Source: Bacillus manliponensis
Lineage (GTDB): Bacteria; Bacillota; Bacilli; Bacillales; Bacillaceae_G
Direction of reading: 5' to 3'
Assembly: GCF_000712595.1 (NCBI RefSeq)
Contig: NZ_JOTN01000001.1
Location: forward strand, 233,901-297,900
DNA length: 64,000 nucleotides
Part shown: positions 1-7,387 of the stretch, in pieces
How positions within the stretch are numbered: the first letter of the stretch is position 1
Layout: each line of letters begins with the position of its first letter
Notes under the pieces: model-generated
What the model was told of the DNA's origin: nothing
The model's database searches: none
What the model saw: the letters and a program-made list of their open reading frames with translations, nothing else
Made by a program: the position numbers and the translations under genes

Positions 1-689
1 ACGGATGGCTACAAGTCCAATTAAACGGTAAAGAAGCATTCGTAAGTTCTGAATTTACAAAGGATGTGTACTATGTAACAGCTGGCGTGTTAAACGTTCG
101 TGCTGACGCAAACACTGATTCAGAAATTCTTGGTAAGTTAACGAAAGATCAAGCGATCGAAACAACTCACCAAGTAGAAAACGAATGGTTACAATTCGAA
201 TACGAAGGGCAAACTGCTTATGTTCATGTTCCTTACTTAACAGGTGAAGCTCCTGTTATCGAGAAACAAGAAGTGAAGCAAGCACCTGAAAAGCAAGAAG
301 CTTCAGCTGCACAACCAGCTGCTCAGCAAGCAACAAAGCCTGCTGAACAGCCAGCTCAAGCAGCCCCTGCTCCAAGCAGTGGCCGTGAACTACAAGTTGT
401 CGCAACAGCTTATACAGCTGACCCAAGCGAAAACGGTGGCACATATAATGGCCGCGTATTAACTGCAATGGGTCATGACTTAACTGCAAACCCAAATATG
501 AAAGTTATTGCAGTTGATCCAAACGTTATCCCACTTGGTTCAAAAGTATGGGTTGAAGGATACGGAGAAGCAATCGCTGGTGACACTGGCGGTGCAATTA
601 AAGGTAACCGTATCGACGTTTTACTAGGTTCTAGTGAGGCTGCAAAGCAGTGGGGCCGTAAAACAGTAACTGTGAAAATATTAGACTAA
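1..689 (+). CDS. SH3 / 3D-domain cell-wall protein (enterotoxin-like), 5' end cut off
   Basis: The reading frame is open from base 3 of the window, so the gene begins upstream and only the C-terminal part (about 229 residues) is present. The first residues are the tail of one bacterial SH3 repeat. A second SH3 repeat follows (VLNVRADANTDSEILGKL). Then comes a Gln/Ala/Pro/Glu-rich linker, and then a C-terminal 3D domain with the characteristic aspartates in ATAYTADPS, IAVDPNVIPLGSKVW and GDTGGAIKGNRIDV. 3D domains resemble the catalytic domain of MltA-type lytic transglycosylases. SH3 repeats bind peptidoglycan. This architecture matches the secreted wall proteins annotated as enterotoxins (EntA/EntFM type) in the B. 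cereus group. The role is probably peptidoglycan turnover; a toxic role is not shown here. Confidence 0.85.
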   Translation, partial: GWLQVQLNGKEAFVSSEFTKDVYYVTAGVLNVRADANTDSEILGKLTKDQAIETTHQVENEWLQFEYEGQTAYVHVPYLTGEAPVIEKQEVKQAPEKQEASAAQPAAQQATKPAEQPAQAAPAPSSGRELQVVATAYTADPSENGGTYNGRVLTAMGHDLTANPNMKVIAVDPNVIPLGSKVWVEGYGEAIAGDTGGAIKGNRIDVLLGSSEAAKQWGRKTVTVKILD

Positions 690-719
690 AAAACTGCTAT
701 TGTTGTAAAAAACGAAAAA

Positions 720-748
720 ACAGCTCTCATTGTGAGAGCTGTTTTTTT
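720..748 (+). terminator. Rho-independent terminator of the SH3/3D gene
   Basis: Perfect stem AACAGCTCTCA / TGAGAGCTGTT with a very short loop, followed by seven T residues. It lies 30 bases after the stop codon. Confidence 0.9.
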
Positions 749-755
749 AGTTTTT

Positions 756-840
756 ACTGACTCTACATTTTAAACATGTAGAGAAACTGACTCTTCTTTT
801 CTGTAGCACAAATTTTGCTACCAAAAAAACAAAAAGAGTC
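756..840. repeat. Two further stem-loops in the 690-1026 gap
   Basis: After the terminator the sequence holds CTCTACAT / ATGTAGAG (761-783). A longer nested stem-loop follows, with GACTCTT (789-795) pairing AAGAGTC (834-840) around an inner GTAGCA / TGCTAC stem (803-821). The direct repeat ACTGACTCT occurs at 756 and 786. No ORF covers it. It could be the 3' end of an antisense RNA, a small RNA, or a degenerate repeat element. Confidence 0.4.
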
Positions 841-948
841 ATTTCCTAATAATTCGAGCAAAACATATACCTCTCCTCAAAATTAGACAGAAAAACAATT
901 AAAGTGACAAGAATATAAAAAATATTTCATTTATGTTACAAAAATGTA

Positions 949-977
949 TTGCCTATTACACAGTCTGGTAATATAAT
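949..977 (+). promoter_or_regulatory. Probable sigma-A promoter for the choline-binding-repeat protein
   Basis: TTGCCT (949-954), 17-bp spacer, perfect TATAAT (972-977). It lies about 50 bases before the start codon. Confidence 0.6.
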
Positions 978-1026
978 GAAGTTAAGAAGATGAAATTACA
1001 ATTAAAACCTATCATTTGGAGGTTGT

Positions 1027-1761
1027 ATGAATATGAAAAAAGTTATTTTGTCAGTTTTAATGTCTACTATGTTAATAGCTCCTATCACTTCTCATGCAGA
1101 AGCAAATGATTACATACACAATAATACTGCAAAAGCAGAACAAACAATTCAAAAATCAGGCTGGATAAAAGAGAACAACTATTGGTATTTTTATAAAGAT
1201 GGAAAGATACAAACTGGTTGGGTATATGATAATGGCATCTGGTATTTCTTAAATAACGAAGGACAAATGCAAACTGGTGCTATTGATGATGGAAATAACG
1301 GTTACTTACTAAAACACGATGGTGCTCTCGTTACAACTCCTGGCTGGGTATATCAAGATAGTGCTTGGTATTACATCAATCAAGATGGAACACTCCATTA
1401 TGGACTTTTAAACGATGTTGGTAAAGTATACTACTTTGGTGAAAATGCGAAAATGCATACTGGATGGATAGGTGAATCTATCTACGGTGCTTATCATTAC
1501 CAAGACGGTTCACGTGCATTTGGATGGCACTTCATTGATCAAACATGGTACTATTTCGGTAACGATGGTATCACACATAACGGTTGGCTTTACGACAATG
1601 GGAAATGGTACTATCTTATAGCTGGACAAATGCATATCGGCTGGTTACAAGATGGTCATAACTGGTACTATTTAAAGAAAGATGGTACGATGACAACAGG
1701 AAAGATAGTTATTAACAATATCTCCTACTCTTTCGCGAAAGATGGAAGATTACTGAAATAA
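1027..1761 (+). CDS. Secreted choline-binding / cell-wall-binding repeat protein
   Basis: The product has 244 residues with a signal peptide (KK, then a hydrophobic stretch, cleavage likely after SHAEA near residue 26). The mature part is almost entirely aromatic/glycine repeats of the CW_binding_1 (choline-binding, glucan-binding) type. They are spaced about 20 residues apart, for example GWIKENNYWYFYKDGKIQTG, GWVYDNGIWYF and GWLYDNGKWYYL. No catalytic domain is visible, so it is a free binding module or adhesin. GGAGG at 1018-1022 is 4 nt from ATG 1027 and 10 nt from ATG 1033, so either may be the start. The gene is monocistronic, with its own promoter and terminator. The lic locus at 17.5-21.9 kb could supply phosphocholine as its ligand; that link is inference. 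Confidence 0.85.
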   Translation: MNMKKVILSVLMSTMLIAPITSHAEANDYIHNNTAKAEQTIQKSGWIKENNYWYFYKDGKIQTGWVYDNGIWYFLNNEGQMQTGAIDDGNNGYLLKHDGALVTTPGWVYQDSAWYYINQDGTLHYGLLNDVGKVYYFGENAKMHTGWIGESIYGAYHYQDGSRAFGWHFIDQTWYYFGNDGITHNGWLYDNGKWYYLIAGQMHIGWLQDGHNWYYLKKDGTMTTGKIVINNISYSFAKDGRLLK

Positions 1762-1766
1762 ATATT

Positions 1767-1796
1767 AAGAGTAGAGGGTTTCCTCTACTCTTTTTT
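1767..1796 (+). terminator. Rho-independent terminator
   Basis: Stem AAGAGTAGAGG / CCTCTACTCTT with a 4-base loop and a T run, directly after the choline-binding-repeat gene. Confidence 0.9.
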
Positions 1797-1827
1797 ACTA
1801 TGATACAAAAAGAAGGTGCTATAACAT

Positions 1828-2139
1828 ATGAATATAAATAAGCCTGTCAACTGGATTGGTACACCAAAAGCATACATTTATAAAGATGATATTACATATG
1901 ATGCCGTTGCAATTGATTTCGCGGTAGAGCAAGATGACGCACGTTATAAATTAATCATCTTAAAACATCGTAATGATATGCAATATAAAATTATAAAATA
2001 TGGCGTAAAGCCTGGAGCACAAAAGCCTTTTCCAATTGATACAGGACATCATTACAAAAATGAAACAAATCCGCTTATTGAAAGTATTTTACAAGACCCT
2101 TATGTACAAATGGTATTACAACAAAAGCCGATCTCATGA
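1828..2139 (+). CDS. Hypothetical protein, 103 residues
   Basis: ATG preceded by AAGGTG about 9 nt upstream. The protein is hydrophilic and mixed alpha/beta in appearance, without a signal peptide or membrane segment. I recognise no family. The stop codon lies inside the loop of the following terminator, so the gene and terminator are packed together. It has its own terminator and no operon partner; the next gene is convergent. It is probably a small cytoplasmic protein of the B. cereus group, function unknown. Confidence 0.7.
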   Translation: MNINKPVNWIGTPKAYIYKDDITYDAVAIDFAVEQDDARYKLIILKHRNDMQYKIIKYGVKPGAQKPFPIDTGHHYKNETNPLIESILQDPYVQMVLQQKPIS

Positions 2140-2156
2140 AATAGAGATCGGCTTTT
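2123..2156. terminator. Bidirectional terminator containing a stop codon in its loop
   Basis: Thirteen-base perfect stem AAAAGCCGATCTC / GAGATCGGCTTTT with an 8-base loop. The loop contains the TGA (2137-2139) of the upstream plus-strand gene. A run on the left and T run on the right let it serve the convergent zinc-ribbon operon as well. Confidence 0.85.
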
Positions 2157-2160
2157 CTTC

Positions 2161-3540
2161 TTATTCCCCAGTTGGGCCTGAAATATTTTCTGTTTTCAAT
2201 GTTTCATTCTTACCTAAAGAGTGATACAAAATCTTTCCTTCTTTTGTTACTGTTACGAAATGTTCATTATGAAAACTCTTAAATTTAGTAGAACCATCAC
2301 CATAATGAATATAATACTCTTCATACGTTTTCACAGTATACTCGGATGTACTCGTCCGCTTTACATCACGTACTTCAAATTGTAATAGCTCTTCTGTAAT
2401 CCCTTTTTTAAATAGATACTTTAAGTATTCGCGATCTGTTTCGTACCCTTTCCCACTTCTATTATAATGATCTTCAATTAAACTAAAATCATTTAAGTTA
2501 ATTGCACGAACATTTTCTCGAATATGGTTATGAACAAATTCTCCAACTTCAGTTTCACTTACTTGTGTAGGAAATTCAAGATAATAACTGCTGTCCGTAC
2601 CGATTTTTACGCTTTCGGTCGCTGATACACCCCAGCTAAATTTCTTCTCTAAATGCACTTCAACAGTTTCATCAGTTGAAACAGGTCCAAGTTCATAGCT
2701 ACCATCATCTAGTTTGCCACGCTTCTCTCCGTTAACGTAGATTGTTGCATCATCCTGATCTGACTCAATGATTACATAATGTCCTTCAAGCGGTAGTTCA
2801 ACTTCTACTTTTCCATCTTGCTTACCTGCTAATTCAACCTCTTTTTCACTTTCTAATGTCGTGAGATCAGATTTTGCAACAGCCTTCACACGATGAATGC
2901 CAGGGAAGTATGGACCAACTTCTTTTGCAAAATCTGCATTCTTAATTTTCCCTATCTCTTTATCATTCACATAAATCGTTGTATCTTTTGCATTTGTTTG
3001 AACGTCCATATAGTACGCTTGCACTTGTAATTTATACACCGGATACAACATCCACTTCTTCCCTTTCTCTACAACTTGAGCATCTGGAAAGCTATCTTCC
3101 TTTTTCACAACTAACCCATCAACCGTTTGTGTATTTAAATACGATATGAACCCATCATAGTATGATGGATTTTCTTTCATATAACGTAAATATGACTTCA
3201 CATCACCTTCTGTTATTTTTACTCGTGTGTCACTCGCTTGCATCATTGACACTAACGCTTTTGTATCTTGTTTCTCTACAGCTTGGATAAATGATTTCAC
3301 TTGTTTTTCTTTTGAAAATTGATACGCACCAAATTGGTAAGCACCAAACAGAAGCGCTACTATTACCGCAACGCTAATAGCAAAACTACTCTTCCATTTT
3401 GATTTTTTCTGCTTTTCTTCTGTTACAATATTTTCTTGTTGAACTACGTTTTCTTTTGCATTATCTATTTTCTTCCCACAATTTGAACAAAATTGTAACG
3501 ATATGTCTAAAGTGGTACCGCATTCTTTACAAAACTTCAT
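2161..3540 (-). CDS. Zinc-ribbon membrane protein, TcaA/YvbJ-like
   Basis: The product has 459 residues. The N-terminus MKFCKECGTTLD...FCSNCGKKI is a zinc ribbon (CxxC...CxxC, residues 4-22). One transmembrane segment follows at about residues 50-70, then a long extracytoplasmic region with repeated beta-rich domains (VNDKEIGKIKN, IYVNGEKRGKL). This is the layout of TcaA (teicoplanin-associated, S. aureus) and YvbJ (B. subtilis). Family knowledge suggests a cell-envelope role; the substrate is unknown. It is the last gene of a three-gene zinc-ribbon operon, 12 bases after its neighbour. Its stop lies just beyond the shared terminator at 2123-2156. Confidence 0.75.
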   Translation of the reverse strand: MKFCKECGTTLDISLQFCSNCGKKIDNAKENVVQQENIVTEEKQKKSKWKSSFAISVAVIVALLFGAYQFGAYQFSKEKQVKSFIQAVEKQDTKALVSMMQASDTRVKITEGDVKSYLRYMKENPSYYDGFISYLNTQTVDGLVVKKEDSFPDAQVVEKGKKWMLYPVYKLQVQAYYMDVQTNAKDTTIYVNDKEIGKIKNADFAKEVGPYFPGIHRVKAVAKSDLTTLESEKEVELAGKQDGKVEVELPLEGHYVIIESDQDDATIYVNGEKRGKLDDGSYELGPVSTDETVEVHLEKKFSWGVSATESVKIGTDSSYYLEFPTQVSETEVGEFVHNHIRENVRAINLNDFSLIEDHYNRSGKGYETDREYLKYLFKKGITEELLQFEVRDVKRTSTSEYTVKTYEEYYIHYGDGSTKFKSFHNEHFVTVTKEGKILYHSLGKNETLKTENISGPTGE

Positions 3541-3552
3541 AAATATTCCTCC

Positions 3553-5121
3553 TTACTTCTTTACTAGCTTCATACCAGCAAACGAAGCTGCATACGCAAT
3601 GACAAAGCTAAATAATAACAAATACATCGGATGGTTTTGTACAGAAAGTAACGTGCCATCTATTTGAATAAATTGAGCTAACATCCCCTCTGTTTTCCCA
3701 TTGATTGTAATGCTTGATATAAAATTGATCGTAACTGCTGTTATTGCATATGTGCCACTCAACACCGATAATGTCATGTACATCTTTTGTAAATGATTAC
3801 GCGCTAATTTTCTGCCAGCTAAAAACAGTAATGCAATAGGAATGAGTGTTAATAACAAACCACGGTGAAGCTTGCCATTCAATACTTCCGTTTCTTGTAT
3901 ATCAGTCACACTCGCCCCTTCTGCTACAAATAAATCCTTCATAGAAGTACCACTAATCGATACCCCACCCACATAAGAAAAATCTAAGAAAAGCTCCTCG
4001 CTTGAAAGCTCGCCCAGTGATTCATTAAATTCTCCCCGGAACTCTTCTCCTAACACTTCACTTTCAATTCGCAACGGGGAAAAGTGAGCTGCACCCCATG
4101 CTTTTGGTGCTATTTGTGTAGCAATCATAAATGTCTCATCATCGTTTGAGCTTGTGTAGTCTGGTAATATATTCATGAAGGCTCCTACAAACACGACACT
4201 TGAAATCATTAGTCCCACTATTGCACTCATAAAGCCGTAATACATAGAAGAACCATACGGAAGCAATTTCTCGATATAAGCCGCTCGATTTGTACGCCCT
4301 GCATATAGTAACATTCCGATAAAACTAAATAACGTTCCATAAATCACACCAGCTATTAAACTAGCTACCGATGAATACCCTATGTTCACCACTAGAGTAT
4401 TTTCTAACAGATTATCCATTGTAATTTCATTAGCTGCTATAAAACTTACAATCATTAAAAATAAACCATAAATAAGACCAGTCATACATGCTGTCATCCC
4501 TTTTTCTACTACAGATGACATTTGATATTTTTTTTGCAGCCACATTCCAACTCCACTAATAGTAAGAATAGGAATACATATTAGAATAAAGAATGGTATA
4601 TCTAACAAGAGTTTGCCCCCTGTACTTTCTACCGTTATACTAAGCAAATGATAATTTAAAATACTATTCGATATTCCACCAAAGGAATCTGATAGCAACC
4701 CGTTCATGACATATGAAAAATCTGAATCCCCAAAGATTTCACCTAATGTTCCTTGTATGGCATTACCTAGTACAAGCTTACCAATCCAAGCTACAAATAA
4801 CATTGCTAAACTAACAAGAGCACCACCAAACACACCACGCTGCAAAACTCCTTTTTGATCAACTGTTGAAATCCCCTCTATTTGAATCGTTCTTTCAACG
4901 GTACGTGTTTTTGCAACGACTTTTAATGTAGGTTCCCCGCACTTCATGCAGTATGAGTCTTTCACTTCATTTTGACTACCACATGTGCGGCAGTATGTAG
5001 TGTCCGCTTGCTGAAGTGTAACTGTATTTCCGAAAGAATTCATCATTACTCCATCATGAGAACAATAATTTGCAGATTCTAATTGTTCTGTTCCACAAAT
5101 TTTGCAATACATACTCATCAC
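3553..5121 (-). CDS. Double zinc-ribbon multipass membrane protein
   Basis: The product has 522 residues. Two zinc ribbons sit at the N-terminus: CKICGTEQ...YCSHDG (the second pair is degenerate, with one Cys and a His) and CRTCGSQ...CMKCGEP at about residues 43-62. Roughly eight to nine hydrophobic segments follow, with a soluble insertion near residues 320-400. I recognise no named family. It overlaps the upstream gene by 4 bases (ATGA), so the two are translationally coupled. An alternative start three codons downstream (MYCKICG) is possible. With its neighbours it may form a membrane complex; this is inference from gene order. Confidence 0.7.
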   Translation of the reverse strand: MMSMYCKICGTEQLESANYCSHDGVMMNSFGNTVTLQQADTTYCRTCGSQNEVKDSYCMKCGEPTLKVVAKTRTVERTIQIEGISTVDQKGVLQRGVFGGALVSLAMLFVAWIGKLVLGNAIQGTLGEIFGDSDFSYVMNGLLSDSFGGISNSILNYHLLSITVESTGGKLLLDIPFFILICIPILTISGVGMWLQKKYQMSSVVEKGMTACMTGLIYGLFLMIVSFIAANEITMDNLLENTLVVNIGYSSVASLIAGVIYGTLFSFIGMLLYAGRTNRAAYIEKLLPYGSSMYYGFMSAIVGLMISSVVFVGAFMNILPDYTSSNDDETFMIATQIAPKAWGAAHFSPLRIESEVLGEEFRGEFNESLGELSSEELFLDFSYVGGVSISGTSMKDLFVAEGASVTDIQETEVLNGKLHRGLLLTLIPIALLFLAGRKLARNHLQKMYMTLSVLSGTYAITAVTINFISSITINGKTEGMLAQFIQIDGTLLSVQNHPMYLLLFSFVIAYAASFAGMKLVKK

Positions 5122-5609
5122 TCCTTACTTTGTTTCATCCCACAAGCAGGACAGAACATTGATTCTTTCGCAATACTTACTTCACATGATAAGCATGATA
5201 CTGTTTCTACTTTTCGCTGCTCTACAAGCATTGTATTTTTTTGACCACATTGTCCACAGAACTTATCAGTAGCTGCTAATGTACCCCCACAAGTACATGT
5301 ACCTTTTTTATGTTGTTCTTGTTGTAGATTAGCAATATTATCATAAGCATTATATATAGAAATATCGATATTTTGTACTGGTACAATCAGCTGTTTCAAC
5401 TCTTCTTCTCGCAAACTTCCATTGCGCAACTGCACATACGTACGCTGTCCAAGCTCCAGCAAAATTTCTGCCTTTTGTTGCAGCTGACTATTTATCTCCT
5501 TTTTTAGTTGTGCAATTTCTTGGGCCGTTTGCAATTTTATTTTCCCTTGCTCAATACCTTCTTGCAACTTGTTCATTCCGTTGCCTAATTTTGTTTGTAA
5601 ATCCGACAT
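5118..5609 (-). CDS. Zinc-ribbon protein with N-terminal coiled coil
   Basis: I chose ATG 5609 (MSDLQTKLGNG, 163 residues) because GGGAGG stands 8 bases upstream. The open frame extends to 5675, but that part reads like intergenic AT-rich sequence. Residues 1-95 are a Lys/Gln/Glu/Leu-rich helix, likely a coiled coil. The C-terminal third carries two zinc ribbons (CTCGGTLAATDKFCGQCG and CLSCEVSIAKESMFCPACG). It is the first gene of the operon and overlaps the next gene by 4 bases. Function unknown; an adaptor in a membrane complex is plausible. Confidence 0.7.
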   Translation of the reverse strand: MSDLQTKLGNGMNKLQEGIEQGKIKLQTAQEIAQLKKEINSQLQQKAEILLELGQRTYVQLRNGSLREEELKQLIVPVQNIDISIYNAYDNIANLQQEQHKKGTCTCGGTLAATDKFCGQCGQKNTMLVEQRKVETVSCLSCEVSIAKESMFCPACGMKQSKE

Positions 5610-5767
5610 TTTAATCCCTCCCAAAATAAAAAAAATAACATTTCCATAAAAAATATATTTTAGCATAATTTTCAAATGATGAGTTGTTTTCGATTTGATT
5701 TTTTCTATTTTTACTGCAAATTTGTTTATAATGTAGAAGAACGAAATTTTTTGTACGGAGGAATCTT

Positions 5768-7387
5768 ATGCTTCAACATTCGATTACGAAAGATGAAATT
5801 ATGGAGCTAGCCCATACATTTGTAGAAGGGCTTAGTCCCAATCAAGAAGCTGATAAAGAACACGTCGCAAATGCACTTAGTCTATATAGAAGCGGCCTTG
5901 TGTATAACGTGGACTTTGATGGCTATACGCTCTCTGGGACTGCCGAAGCTGATGGAACCATTTATAGCGTAAACATTCTCATTCAAAAGCCAAGTGACAG
6001 TTACTGTGACTGTTTTTCTGCAACGCAGTGTGAACATATGTTAGCTGTTTTACTATCTGCAGCGGCAAGCTTCGGAAAAGTAGGCGATGTACTGACATTA
6101 TTTAAAAAGAAAAATAAGCCTGCCCTCCCTCCTATCCGTACAGCGCGCCAAGTACTACAAACAACATTATTTGAAGAAACGGATTATGGAAGCTGGCTTA
6201 CTTATTTTGAAAAGGAATACACTTCCTACAAGGCAGAACAAACAAAATTATCGTATAAACAAATGTACTTTCTTATGAATATCTTTTCAGAGTTTTATAC
6301 ACGCATAGAACGAAAAGCACCTCGCGTTGTAACTGTACATGAACTATTCAAATTACACGCAGCTCTTTTTTCCTTTGAAAAGTTACTACAAGAAATCGAA
6401 GAATTTGAAGAAAAGGGAGGATATTCTTATCATCAGCCAGTGCAAATTGTTCGCCTCTTTGTTGATAAAATAGACGGTCTTATTCGTGATTTACGAACAG
6501 AATCAATCCCTGCGAAGTTAAAGCCAGCATTGCAAGAAATTGCTCGCGCCATTCATTCTATTTTCTTCGCAACAACATCTTATATTCCAGAACGCTTCTT
6601 CCTTTACCATTACGCATGGAGTGAGCTTCTATTTGAAGAAACTTTTATAAAGGAAGAGAAAGAACGTATTGATGAAAAGATGCAACCTGTTTTAAAAGCT
6701 TTAGCATATACCCATCTGCTTTTCCTACAAAAGCAAGATGACGATGCAATTGATATGTTATCCAACCAAACACCAAAGCTTGTACACCTTTACTTCCACT
6801 GGATTGAAGATTTACTACATTCTATGCAGTGGGATCGTGCAAAAAGGTGGATATCATTTACGTACAACCAAGTAAAAGAAACGATGAAAGAAACAGATGA
6901 GCCTTACTTTATACGAGAAATTGTCCATATGTTTGTTAGCACCTATGAAACATACGCAACACAAACAAATGAGCAAGCTGGATATGAAATGATTTTACAA
7001 GAACTATTACCATACAGCTTCGATGATTATGAGCAATACATTCTTGCAAAACAGCAATATCATACGTGGACAGAACTTCATTTATTCTACGGATTTGATG
7101 CGATTGAATATTTAAAAGAACCGCTCAAGGAAGTGGAAAAAGCAGCTCCCGAAGCCGCCCTTCCGCTTTATCATATCGCTGTCGTAAATACAATTGAAGA
7201 AAAAAATAGAAAATCATATCGCCGTGCTGTTCGTTACTTAAAGAAATTGCGTACATTGTATAAAAAGTTGAAACGTACAGATGAATGGCAAACATATATA
7301 GGAATGATTGCCTCTTCTCACTCACGATTACGAGCATTACAAGAAGAAATGCGGAAAGGAAAATTAATTGATGATAATACCAACTGA
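5768..7387 (+). CDS. ywqB: SWIM zinc-finger protein (YwqB-like)
   Basis: The product has 539 residues. The CxC...CxH SWIM finger is visible as CDCFSATQCEHML near residues 80-92. The rest is helical with no other recognisable domain. GGAGG lies 7 bases before ATG 5768. The gene overlaps the SNF2-family helicase downstream by 17-20 bases, the same pairing as ywqB-ywqA in B. subtilis. SWIM proteins are often partners of SWI2/SNF2 ATPases, so it probably binds nucleic acid or the helicase. The biological process is not established. Confidence 0.85.
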   Translation: MLQHSITKDEIMELAHTFVEGLSPNQEADKEHVANALSLYRSGLVYNVDFDGYTLSGTAEADGTIYSVNILIQKPSDSYCDCFSATQCEHMLAVLLSAAASFGKVGDVLTLFKKKNKPALPPIRTARQVLQTTLFEETDYGSWLTYFEKEYTSYKAEQTKLSYKQMYFLMNIFSEFYTRIERKAPRVVTVHELFKLHAALFSFEKLLQEIEEFEEKGGYSYHQPVQIVRLFVDKIDGLIRDLRTESIPAKLKPALQEIARAIHSIFFATTSYIPERFFLYHYAWSELLFEETFIKEEKERIDEKMQPVLKALAYTHLLFLQKQDDDAIDMLSNQTPKLVHLYFHWIEDLLHSMQWDRAKRWISFTYNQVKETMKETDEPYFIREIVHMFVSTYETYATQTNEQAGYEMILQELLPYSFDDYEQYILAKQQYHTWTELHLFYGFDAIEYLKEPLKEVEKAAPEAALPLYHIAVVNTIEEKNRKSYRRAVRYLKKLRTLYKKLKRTDEWQTYIGMIASSHSRLRALQEEMRKGKLIDDNTN

